The translations under genes and the position numbers were made by a program. A stretch of 64,000 bases of DNA from Actinomycetota bacterium (GTDB lineage Bacteria; Actinomycetota; Coriobacteriia; Anaerosomatales; Anaerosomataceae): NCBI GenBank assembly GCA_009668945.1, contig SBEH01000003.1, positions 1-64,000 of the forward strand, given 5' to 3'. The notes beneath the pieces were generated by a model. It searched no databases and was not told the origin of the DNA. It saw only the letters and a program-made list of their open reading frames with translations. Numbering within the stretch: position 1 is the stretch's first letter; each line of letters opens with the position of its first letter. Positions 8,187 through 16,208 of the stretch are shown here, piece after piece.

Positions 8187-9370
8187 GTGTTCGGGTAGCG
8201 GTCGTCACCACGAGTCGCGCGGACTACGGTCTGCTGCACCCGCTCCTGAGTCGCCTGCGCGAGGACGAGCGCTTCGAGCTTGGAGTGATTGTGACCGGCG
8301 CGCACTTGGCCGAGGAGCACGGCTTCACGGTGCGCGAGATCGAAGCAGACGGGATGTCGGTCTTCGGTCGGGTCGAGCTGCCGCAAGGCGACGACACGCC
8401 GATCGCGACCGCTACGGCCATCGGCGCCGCGATCCCGGCGCTTGCCGCCTGCATCGCGGAGTTCGAGCCGGACGTCGTGGTTCTCCTCGGCGATCGTTTC
8501 GAGACGTTCGCGGCCGCGACTGCCGCACTCGTGCTCGCGGTTCCCGTCGCGCATATCCACGGCGGCGAGGTCACCCTCGGCTCGCTCGATGACCAGTTCC
8601 GGCACGCGATCACCAAGATGGCGACGCTGCACTTCGCTGCCACGGAAACGTACCGGCGGCGCATCGTGCAGATGGGGGCACCTTCGTTCGCGGTGTTCGA
8701 TACGGGAGCGCTCGCCGCCGACAACGTGCTCGGCACGGAGCTGCTCACGCCGGAGGAGTTCGCCGCGGAGTACGGCGTGGCATGTGATTCCCGCACGCTG
8801 CTAGTGACATTCCATCCGGTCACGCGCGGCGGAGACTCGCTTCTCGAGCTCGAGCAGCTGCTGGCCGCGCTCGACCGGCTAACCGGGTTCCGCGTGCTGT
8901 TCACGGCACCCAATGCCGATGCCGGCGGACGAGTGATTGCCGCCCGGCTTGCCGAGTGGGTCGGCGCGCATGCCGACCGGGCGCAAATGGTCACATCACT
9001 CGGCCGGGTGGGCTACCTGTCCGCCGCGCGCAATTGCGCCGCCGTGGTGGGCAACTCCTCCAGCGGGCTCATCGAGGTGCCGGCCCTGGGGGTGCCGAGC
9101 GTTGACATCGGCGGGAGGCAGCAGGGGCGCGTGGCGCCCGGAAGCGTGCTGCACGCGGACGCTGACGCGGACTCGATCGTGCGCGCTGTGGAAGCCGCCA
9201 CGTCGGCCGAGCATCGCGCGCGAGCGGCTAGGGCGCCTAGTCCGTACGGGGACGGCCATGCGGCGCAACGGATGGCCGATGCGCTCGCGGACGCGGGGCT
9301 GCTCGCGCGGGCGCGCGAAGCCAGCTTCGCCGACCTGACTCTCTCCGAGATACCCGTCTCGGGCCAGTAG
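8183..9370 (+). CDS. neuC: Hydrolysing NDP-sugar 2-epimerase, NeuC/LegG-like
   Basis: Predicted to hydrolyse and 2-epimerise a nucleotide-linked amino sugar, supplying the 6-carbon substrate of NeuB. It is a GT-B-like 395-aa protein with TTSRADYGLL at the N-terminus, HGGEVTLGSLDDQFRHAI mid-protein, and a GNSSSG motif in the C-terminal half, all typical of the hydrolysing branch. The GTG start at 8183 overlaps the neuB stop (GTGA); upstream in-frame starts would lie inside neuB. A 42-base gap to the next gene contains its ribosome site. Confidence 0.9.
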   Translation: MSVRVAVVTTSRADYGLLHPLLSRLREDERFELGVIVTGAHLAEEHGFTVREIEADGMSVFGRVELPQGDDTPIATATAIGAAIPALAACIAEFEPDVVVLLGDRFETFAAATAALVLAVPVAHIHGGEVTLGSLDDQFRHAITKMATLHFAATETYRRRIVQMGAPSFAVFDTGALAADNVLGTELLTPEEFAAEYGVACDSRTLLVTFHPVTRGGDSLLELEQLLAALDRLTGFRVLFTAPNADAGGRVIAARLAEWVGAHADRAQMVTSLGRVGYLSAARNCAAVVGNSSSGLIEVPALGVPSVDIGGRQQGRVAPGSVLHADADADSIVRAVEAATSAEHRARAARAPSPYGDGHAAQRMADALADAGLLARAREASFADLTLSEIPVSGQ

Positions 9371-9412
9371 CCGCAGACTGCCGGTGTCCGACGACCACCC
9401 GAGGAGTGCCGC

Positions 9413-10177
9413 ATGACCGATACGACCGGATATCAGGACCTGTTCAGCTGCGCCGGACGGACTGCGGTGGTGACCGGTGCGGCGGGACTGCTGGGACGTG
9501 AGGTCTGTGCGGCGCTCGCGGCGGCCGGTGCCGACGTGTGGGCGGCCGACGTCGCCGATCCGGGAGATTCACCCCGAGCGCTCTCGCTCGACATCAACTC
9601 AGAGGCCTCCGTGGCTGCGGCTTTCGACCGCGCGGTCGCCGCCTCCGGGAGGCTTGATGTCCTCGTGAACTGCGCGTACCCGCGCACTTCCGATTGGGGT
9701 GCGCCGGTCGATTCGGAATCGCTCGATTCGTGGCGCAAGAACGTGGACATGCACCTCGGCGGATACTTCGCGACCTCGCGTGAGGCCGCGAAACGCATGG
9801 CTGCTGCGGGCGGCGGCTCGGTCATCAACTTCGCCTCGATCTACGGCGTCGTCGGTCCGAGCTACGAGGTCTACGACGGCACCAACATGACCATGCCGAG
9901 CGCGTATGCCGCAATCAAGGGCGGGATCATCAGCATCACGCGGCTGCTCGCCACCGCCTACGGGCCGCGTGGCGTGCGCTGCAACTGCGTCTCCCCGGGC
10001 GGGGTGCAGGACCAGCAGGCCCCCTCGTTCGTCGAGCGCTACGAGTCCCTCACGCCACTCGGCAGGATGGCGAAGCCCGCCGACATCGTGGGTGCGGTCG
10101 TCTTCCTCGCCTCGGATGCCGGCGCGTACGTGACCGGGCAGAATATCATCGTCGACGGAGGCTGGTCCGCACGGTGA
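9413..10177 (+). CDS. ptmA: SDR-family oxidoreductase, PtmA-like
   Basis: Classical SDR of 254 aa. The cofactor loop TGAAGLLGRE is near residue 22, NFASIYG carries the catalytic Ser, and YAAIK carries Tyr and Lys. The insert with TNMTMP just before the catalytic Tyr is like the PtmA family found in Campylobacter legionaminic acid loci. There PtmA and PtmF have been linked to supplying glucosamine-phosphate; whether that holds here is inference. GAGGAG at 9401-9406 supports the ATG. Coupled to the next gene by GTGA. Confidence 0.75.
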   Translation: MTDTTGYQDLFSCAGRTAVVTGAAGLLGREVCAALAAAGADVWAADVADPGDSPRALSLDINSEASVAAAFDRAVAASGRLDVLVNCAYPRTSDWGAPVDSESLDSWRKNVDMHLGGYFATSREAAKRMAAAGGGSVINFASIYGVVGPSYEVYDGTNMTMPSAYAAIKGGIISITRLLATAYGPRGVRCNCVSPGGVQDQQAPSFVERYESLTPLGRMAKPADIVGAVVFLASDAGAYVTGQNIIVDGGWSAR

Positions 10178-11157
10178 GCGCGATCGTGCCCGATAGCGTG
10201 CTCGTTGTCGGCAGCGGCTCGATCGCGCAGCGCCACGCGCGCAATATGCTCGCACTCGGCGTGGGCGAGGTCATCGTGATCACCGCGCGCGACGTCACGG
10301 ACGTCACGGACTTCGCCGACCCGCGGGTTCGCGTGAGCGCGGAATTCCCGGATCCATGCCCGCGCTACGCGGTGGTCGCCAACGACACCGACAAGCACGT
10401 GCGGACCGCCCGCGATCTCGTGGCCGTAGGCGCGCACGTGCTCGTCGAGAAACCGATTGCCGCTGGGCTCTCGCCCGAGCTCGAGGCGCTCGCCGCCGAG
10501 GTAGCCGCCGCGGGCCGCATCGTTCGCGTCGCGTACAACCTGCGCTTCCTCGGCGTGATGGGTGTCATTCGGGACGCTCTCGCGCGCCAGCTGCTCGGCC
10601 AGCTGCTCTTCGCGCGAATCCAGGTGGGGCAGTATCTGCCCGACTGGCGCCCGAACCGCGACATCAGCGCGGGGTACAGCGCATCGGTTGGCCGCGGCGG
10701 CGGCGTGGCCCTGGATCTCTCGCACGAGGTCGACTACATGCGCATGCTCTTCGGCCAGCCGCGTGAGTGGTACGTCCGAAGCTCGGCAACCGGCGTGCTA
10801 GGCATCGAAGCACCAGACGTCTTCGACGGCATCTACGCATACGGCAGCGGCTTCTCGTGCACGGTGCACATGGACTACCTGGAGCGACAGGCGAGGCGCC
10901 AGATCCGCATCGTCGGCGCAGACGGGATCCTCGAGTGCGACATCATCGGGGGCACGATCGCCATCGGCACTGATGCGCCCATCACGGCCGAGGACTCTCC
11001 CGCGATATTCGACACGCAGACCACCTACGTAGCCGAGCTTGAGAGCTTCTTCGCCGAGTGCGCGGGCGAGGCGATCGCGGGCGCACGTCTTCCTACCCTC
11101 GAAGACGCTGCCGACGTGCTGCGCCTGCTGGTGCCCGCCGGAGCGCAGGGGCGGTGA
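10174..11157 (+). CDS. Gfo/Idh/MocA-family NAD(P)-dependent oxidoreductase
   Basis: Predicted sugar oxidoreductase of 327 aa. An N-terminal Rossmann fold starts VLVVGSGSIAQRHARN, and the family EKP motif occurs in VLVEKPIA, followed by the C-terminal alpha/beta substrate domain with a DLSHEVDYMRMLFG segment. Placement between the PtmA-like SDR and the rest of the cluster recalls PtmF of Campylobacter, a protein of this superfamily in the same gene set. Substrate is not readable from sequence. The GTG start overlaps the preceding stop. Confidence 0.78.
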   Translation: MSAIVPDSVLVVGSGSIAQRHARNMLALGVGEVIVITARDVTDVTDFADPRVRVSAEFPDPCPRYAVVANDTDKHVRTARDLVAVGAHVLVEKPIAAGLSPELEALAAEVAAAGRIVRVAYNLRFLGVMGVIRDALARQLLGQLLFARIQVGQYLPDWRPNRDISAGYSASVGRGGGVALDLSHEVDYMRMLFGQPREWYVRSSATGVLGIEAPDVFDGIYAYGSGFSCTVHMDYLERQARRQIRIVGADGILECDIIGGTIAIGTDAPITAEDSPAIFDTQTTYVAELESFFAECAGEAIAGARLPTLEDAADVLRLLVPAGAQGR

Positions 11158-12224
11158 GCGACGTGCGGGCGATGAACGACAATCCGCTTGCGCCCGATCT
11201 CGACCACGTGCTTGAGCGCGCAGGCGAGCTCTGGGAACGCCTGCGTGGCGCGCGCCTCTACGTCACCGGCGGAACCGGCTTCGTGGGCCGGTGGATGCTC
11301 GAGTCCTTCGCATGGGCCAACGCTCGCATGAACCTCGGCGCGCACCTCATTGCGCTTTCACGCGATCCCGAGCGCTTCGAGGTCAAGGCACCGCACCTCG
11401 CGGCCGACAGCGCGATTTCGTTCGTGCAGGGCGACATGCGTACCGCCGGATTCCCCGACGGGGAGTTCACGCACGTGCTCCACATGGCGACCGAGACCGA
11501 CCAGGTGCAGGCCCTCGCGCGACCGTCGCTCGAGTTCGATACCGCGGTGGACGGCACTCGGCGAATCCTCGACTTCGCCGAGAGGTGCGGGGCGGGTGCG
11601 GTGCTCTATACGAGCTCGGGCGCCGTCTACGGCCGCCAGCCCGCGGGCATGACCCACGTTGCCGAGGACGCCCCGATCGCGCCTCCGGCGCACGACCCGA
11701 AGGCCGCATACGCACACGGCAAGCGCGCGGCTGAGTTCCTTTGCGCCGCGCGACATGCCGAGAACGGCCTGCCCGTGAAGATCGCGCGCCTGTTCGCGTT
11801 CGTCGGCCCGCACCTTCCCATGGACGCGGGCTACGCGGTCGGCAACTTCATCCGCGACGCCTTGGTCGGCGGGCCGATCCGCATCGCCGGCGACGGCACG
11901 CCGCTGCGCTCGTATCTATACGCCGCCGACCTAGCCTGGTGGCTGTGGACGATTCTGCTCGCGGGGGAGCCGGCCAGGCCGTACAATGTCGGCTCTGACG
12001 CCGAAGTGAGCATTCGCGAGTTGGCGAACGCGGTCTCGAGTGTGCTCGGCGGCACGTCAGCAGTGGAGATCGCGGGTACGCCCGTGCAGGGCGTGCCGCC
12101 GCAGGCGTACGTGCCTGACATCACGCGCGCCCGTGGCGAACTCGGAGTGGGGCCCGCTATCGGGCTCGAAGAGGGAATCCGGCGCACTGCCGAGTGGTGG
12201 CGCGCGACCGCAGGCGAGAGGTGA
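11154..12224 (+). CDS. NAD-dependent epimerase/dehydratase-type SDR
   Basis: Extended SDR of 356 aa with TGGTGFVGRW as cofactor loop (about residue 37 onward), TSSGAVYGRQ as the catalytic Ser/Thr region and YAHGK as the Tyr-Lys pair. An extra helix-forming segment of about 30 residues precedes the Rossmann strand. It lies between the Gfo/Idh gene and the thiamine-diphosphate enzyme. In CDP-branched-sugar pathways a reductase follows the thiamine enzyme (YerF in Yersinia), so that role is possible but unproven; an epimerase of a CDP-dideoxyhexose is the alternative. GTG 11154 gives a GTGA overlap; ATG 11172 is also possible. Confidence 0.78.
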   Translation: MSDVRAMNDNPLAPDLDHVLERAGELWERLRGARLYVTGGTGFVGRWMLESFAWANARMNLGAHLIALSRDPERFEVKAPHLAADSAISFVQGDMRTAGFPDGEFTHVLHMATETDQVQALARPSLEFDTAVDGTRRILDFAERCGAGAVLYTSSGAVYGRQPAGMTHVAEDAPIAPPAHDPKAAYAHGKRAAEFLCAARHAENGLPVKIARLFAFVGPHLPMDAGYAVGNFIRDALVGGPIRIAGDGTPLRSYLYAADLAWWLWTILLAGEPARPYNVGSDAEVSIRELANAVSSVLGGTSAVEIAGTPVQGVPPQAYVPDITRARGELGVGPAIGLEEGIRRTAEWWRATAGER

Positions 12225-12234
12225 CCCGCACAGC

Positions 12235-14037
12235 ATGATGGTTGCAGACTTCGTGTTCGATGATCTGGCATCACGCGGCGTGCGTGACGTGTTCACGGTC
12301 GCAGGCGGGGGGATCATGTTCCTGCTCGACGCGCTCGGCCGGCATCCGAACGTCACATACTGGGCGTGCGGGCACGAGCAGGCCTGCGCGATAGCGGCCG
12401 AGTCGTACGCGCGCGTGACCGGCGGCATCGGCGTCTGCCTCGTCACGAGCGGACCAGGCGCCACGAACGCGCTCTCGGCGATACCGGGCGCATACGTGGA
12501 CTCCGTGCCCGTGCTGGTGATCTCGGGCCAGGTGCGCACCAACCTCATCGCTGACTACACCAAGCACCGTCAGATCGGTCCGCAGGAGATCAACATCATC
12601 GAGATGGCCGAGCCGGTCACCAAGTACGCGAAGACCGTGTACGACCCGGCTGAAGTCCCGGGCGAGATCGAGAAGGCCATCGCGATCGCCACGTCCGGCC
12701 GTCCGGGCCCCGTGTGGCTCAACATCCCGCTCGACGTACAGTCGGCCCAGCTGCCCGCAGGCACGACGGCTCCGGAGGCTGCGGTCTCTGGGCTCGAGCC
12801 GGGATCGAACGACCCGGCGTCGATTGACGAGGTCGCAACACTGCTGCGCGAAGCGAAGCGCCCGGTGATCGTTACCGGCAACGGCATCCACATCGCTCAT
12901 GCCGAGGACGCATTCGTGCGCTTCGTGCGGCACGTCGGCTGTCCGGTTGTGGCGACGATGGGCGGGATGGACCTCCTGGCCGAAGACGACGCGCAGTATC
13001 TCGGCCGATTCGGACCCACCGGCCAACGGCGCGCGAACTTCACGCTTCAGAGCGCCGACCTGCTGCTGTGCCTTGGCGCGAGCATGGCCGTGAAGGACGT
13101 TGGATTCGACACGTCGGGATTCGCGCCGCGTGCTCGTCGCGTGATGGTCAACATCGAGGCGGAGGAGATGCGCAAGCCGCACTTCGTGGCGGACACCGCG
13201 GTACTTGCGGACGTGAAGTGGTTCATGGAGCGCTTCGTCGCCGAGGTGCCGACCGGCTCGTTCGCTTTCGACGAGCGATGGCTTCCCGCGGTGGCGAAGT
13301 GGAAGCGCGACTACCCGATCGTCACCGACGACTACTACGAGGATCCGGAGCACGTGAACACGTACGTGCTCGCCGCCGAGATCGCGAAGGTGGCCGAAGA
13401 GGGCGAGGTCGTGCTCACCGGCAACGCCTCGGATGCTGTGTCGATGCACCACTCGTTCGCGGTGAAGCCGCACCAGCGAGTGATCACCAACTACGGCTTC
13501 GGCGCAATGGGGTGGGACCTGCCCGCGGCGGTCGGTGCCGCGGTGGCGCAGCAGGGCGGGCGCGTGCTGCTCGTGACGGGCGACGGCAGCATCCAGCTCA
13601 ACATCCAGGAGCTGCTCACCATCGGCCACAACTGCTTGAACGTGAAGGTATTCGTGCTCAACAACGGTGGCTACGAGACCATCCGCGCCACGCAGACGAA
13701 CTTCTTCGAGGGGCGCTTCTACGGTTGCCACGCCGAGTCCGGACTGGCAAACCCCCGCTTCGATGCGCTGGCGGAGGCGTACGGCCTTCGGTACAAGCTG
13801 CTCTCCAACAACGCCGACGTGGAGGCCGGTGTGGCCGAGGTCATGGCCGAAGAGGGCCCGTGGCTTGTTGAGGCCAACATCTCCTTCTTGCAGGAGAAGA
13901 AGCCGAAGACTGTGTCCCGGCGGCTCGAGGATGGCACGATGGTTTCGCCGTCGCTCGACGACCAGTACCCGTTCCTGCCACGCGAGGAGCACGCCGTGGT
14001 GATGGGTCTGTTCGCCGATGAGGACTCCGCGAAGTAG
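12235..14037 (+). CDS. Thiamine-diphosphate-dependent enzyme (acetolactate-synthase-like), candidate branched-chain sugar synthase
   Basis: A 600-aa ThDP enzyme with the three expected domains. The catalytic Glu48 lies in GHEQACAIAAESYAR, then TSGPGATN. The central domain has the acetohydroxyacid-synthase fold. The diphosphate-binding motif runs from GDGS near residue 449 to NNGGYETIR about 27 residues later. True acetolactate synthases normally sit with a regulatory subunit and ilvC; here the neighbours are RfbFGH and sugar reductases. YerE of Yersinia, a homologue of this class, transfers a two-carbon unit from pyruvate to CDP-4-keto-3,6-dideoxyglucose. By context this gene may do the same. 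ATG 12235 or 12238; GAGAGG lies upstream. Confidence 0.8.
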   Translation: MMVADFVFDDLASRGVRDVFTVAGGGIMFLLDALGRHPNVTYWACGHEQACAIAAESYARVTGGIGVCLVTSGPGATNALSAIPGAYVDSVPVLVISGQVRTNLIADYTKHRQIGPQEINIIEMAEPVTKYAKTVYDPAEVPGEIEKAIAIATSGRPGPVWLNIPLDVQSAQLPAGTTAPEAAVSGLEPGSNDPASIDEVATLLREAKRPVIVTGNGIHIAHAEDAFVRFVRHVGCPVVATMGGMDLLAEDDAQYLGRFGPTGQRRANFTLQSADLLLCLGASMAVKDVGFDTSGFAPRARRVMVNIEAEEMRKPHFVADTAVLADVKWFMERFVAEVPTGSFAFDERWLPAVAKWKRDYPIVTDDYYEDPEHVNTYVLAAEIAKVAEEGEVVLTGNASDAVSMHHSFAVKPHQRVITNYGFGAMGWDLPAAVGAAVAQQGGRVLLVTGDGSIQLNIQELLTIGHNCLNVKVFVLNNGGYETIRATQTNFFEGRFYGCHAESGLANPRFDALAEAYGLRYKLLSNNADVEAGVAEVMAEEGPWLVEANISFLQEKKPKTVSRRLEDGTMVSPSLDDQYPFLPREEHAVVMGLFADEDSAK

Positions 14038-15025
14038 CGTGGAAGAGCAGGTCCTGCCCGCAAAGCCGCGTAACGCGACAATCGACGGCCTGAAGTACGT
14101 CGCGGCCGCCGGCATCGTGCTCCATCACGTGGCCGCGAATCCCGGTGGTAGGATCGCGACCTTCCTGATGGTCGCCCCGCTGTGGTCGCTGTTCTTCTTC
14201 TTCGCGGTCTCCGGCTACTTCCACGGCGAGCTCGGCGACCGCGGGGCCCGCTGGCTGCTGCGTCGCATCGCCCGTCTCGGCGTTCCGTACGCGATCTGGA
14301 GCGCGCTTCTTCTGGCGTGGAGCCAGCGCGAGGTACTTCGCGGTGCGCCGCTCCTGCTGCCGAGGGCCACAGACGTGGTCTTCTTCGCAGGCGCCCATGG
14401 AATCCTGTGGAGTCTGCCGATGCTCATCTACTGCGCCATCCTCGTCGAGCTTCTTGCGCGAAACGCGCTGATGCGCCGGGTGCTTCTGGTGCTCGCGATC
14501 GCAGGGACGGTCGCGCTGTACTGGTCGCCGGCCTGGGGTGCGGTCACCGCAAGCCCGATCGCGAACTTCCTTCTCGCATCACGTTGGCTCGTCGCGTACC
14601 TCGGCGGCATGGAGGTCAGGGCGAGCAGCCTGCGAACGGCCGCCCCGAAGGCGCTGCTGTGGCTCGCGCCCGCGGCGATGGCGGCTGTCGGCCTGCTCCG
14701 GCTCGGCTCGTCGTTGCTGGATTCCAGGGTTCACACCACGCTCGAGACCACGCTCTGGATCGGGACAACGCTGGCCATCCTCTGGGGCGCGCGCAACGGC
14801 CTTGAGTGGTTCGGCGTGAAGCGGCTAGCATGGGGCAAGGACTACCTGATCGGCGTGTACATCACGCACATCCTCTGGCTTCAGTTCTTCTTCACGCTGG
14901 TGCCGCCGTCGACGGTGACGAGTATCGTCTGGGTGCCGCTCATGTGGGCCGTATGTCTCGGTGCGGCGTCGCTCACGGTGTGGGTGCTACGGTCCAACAA
15001 GATCACGCGAGTGATGGTCGCCTGA
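14018..15025 (+). CDS. Membrane acyltransferase, acyltransferase-3 family
   Basis: Multi-spanning protein of about 335 aa. It starts with a GLKYVAAAGIVLHHVA segment holding the paired His-type motif of acyltransferase-3 proteins, then roughly nine or ten hydrophobic helices (for example LWSLFFFFAVSGYF). Members O-acylate exported or lipid-linked sugars, so a glycan-acetylation role is likely. The ATG at 14018 overlaps the thiamine enzyme by 20 bases; GTG 14039, two bases after that stop, is an alternative. A second gene of the same family follows, so the pair may modify different positions. Confidence 0.75.
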   Translation: MRTPRSSVEEQVLPAKPRNATIDGLKYVAAAGIVLHHVAANPGGRIATFLMVAPLWSLFFFFAVSGYFHGELGDRGARWLLRRIARLGVPYAIWSALLLAWSQREVLRGAPLLLPRATDVVFFAGAHGILWSLPMLIYCAILVELLARNALMRRVLLVLAIAGTVALYWSPAWGAVTASPIANFLLASRWLVAYLGGMEVRASSLRTAAPKALLWLAPAAMAAVGLLRLGSSLLDSRVHTTLETTLWIGTTLAILWGARNGLEWFGVKRLAWGKDYLIGVYITHILWLQFFFTLVPPSTVTSIVWVPLMWAVCLGAASLTVWVLRSNKITRVMVA

Positions 15026-15038
15026 TGAAGGGGTCACT

Positions 15039-16208
15039 CTGAACAAGCTCGCCGACATCCAGAAGTTGCGGGCGTTCGCCATCCTCATGGTCATCCTCGG
15101 CCACACCGGCTTGGACTTCCCGAACGCGCTCATTCACGGCTACACCGGGGTGAGCCTGTTCTTCGTCATCTCCGGCTACGTGGTGACGCTCTCCGTTATC
15201 CGGCGGCTTCCGGGTACGCGCGCCAGATTCGACCGCGAGCACCTGGTCTTTCTGCGCGACTTCTACCTTCGCCGCGCCTTCAGGATCCTGCCGGTCGCCA
15301 CGTTCTGGGTGCTCGTCTCTGTGGTCGTCGTGTCAGGAATCGCGATGATCGGCGGAGGGACTGTGTGGCCGCTGCCCTGGACGCAGGAAGTGAAGTGGCT
15401 GCTCTCGGGGCTCTACAACTACCGCTTCGCCGCTGCCGGCACCTCGGGCATGTTCGGCCACTATTGGTCGCTGGCGGTCGAGATGCATTTCTACCTGCTC
15501 CTACCGTTGCTCGTGCTCGCCGTGAGGAACCGCAGAGCGCTCGTCGCGGTCTGTGCTGCCGGAGTGGTGGCGGTCTCGACTGTGTTGCGTGCGATCACTC
15601 CCTCGTCAGCCATCGGATTCCTCACACACACGCAGGCCGACGCGCTGCTGATGGGCGTGCTCATCTGCCTGATCACGGTGCAGGACGGCGAGACGCGCAG
15701 GCCCGAGACGGTTGGGCGGCGCATCCCGGTCTGGGCGAAGAACGCGATCATGCTAGGCCTGCTCGGTGCGCTCTTCGTGCTGCCGTCGTTCTTCGACGGG
15801 AACTGGGACCCGATCTGGAAGTACCCGGTCTACACTGCGCTCGGCTCGGCGATCGTCTATCTCGCGCAGCGCGATACCGGGTGGGTGCTCGGCGGGATGC
15901 CGACGCTCGGGCGCGTCTTCTCCTACCTCGGCGACCGGTCGTTCTCGCTGTATGTGTCCCACCCGATTCTGTGGGTTGCCTTGAAGCCCGTGGTCATGAC
16001 CCGTTTCGGCGACTCGATTCCGTCATGGCTGACCACCACGAGTGCGGGCATCGCCGTCCAGTTCGCGCTCATGCTGGTCGTTGCACTTGCCGTGACCGAG
16101 GTCTCGTATCGTCTGATCGAGCTGCCGTACATCGACTACGGCAAGAGCCTGATCCGGAGGTTGCGCGAGCGAGCGCAGGCGAGCCGGAGCCGCCTCAGCG
16201 ACGGGTGA
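15039..16208 (+). CDS. Membrane acyltransferase, OafA/YrhL-type acyltransferase-3 family
   Basis: A 389-aa protein with about ten predicted membrane helices. N-terminal LRAFAILMVILGHTG carries the family His, and GVSLFFVISGYVV and RRAFRILPVATFW are typical OafA-like segments. SLAVEMHFYLLLPLL matches the conserved SLxxExxFYL motif. No ATG, GTG or early TTG fits the head of the gene: the in-frame stop is at 15012-15014, and AAGGGG at 15028-15033 points to a CTG at 15039. TTG 15066 is the alternative but lacks a ribosome site and trims the family start. Ends 14 bases past the convergent pseudogene's stop. Confidence 0.82.
   Translation: MNKLADIQKLRAFAILMVILGHTGLDFPNALIHGYTGVSLFFVISGYVVTLSVIRRLPGTRARFDREHLVFLRDFYLRRAFRILPVATFWVLVSVVVVSGIAMIGGGTVWPLPWTQEVKWLLSGLYNYRFAAAGTSGMFGHYWSLAVEMHFYLLLPLLVLAVRNRRALVAVCAAGVVAVSTVLRAITPSSAIGFLTHTQADALLMGVLICLITVQDGETRRPETVGRRIPVWAKNAIMLGLLGALFVLPSFFDGNWDPIWKYPVYTALGSAIVYLAQRDTGWVLGGMPTLGRVFSYLGDRSFSLYVSHPILWVALKPVVMTRFGDSIPSWLTTTSAGIAVQFALMLVVALAVTEVSYRLIELPYIDYGKSLIRRLRERAQASRSRLSDG

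Noticed and set aside
12235-14037. Ordinary acetolactate synthase large subunit (ilvB)
   Set aside because: No ilvN or ilvC neighbour; all surrounding genes are sugar enzymes. Kept as the main alternative to test.
12271-14115. Open minus-strand frame of about 614 codons
   Set aside because: Antisense to the thiamine-diphosphate enzyme, which carries all its catalytic motifs.
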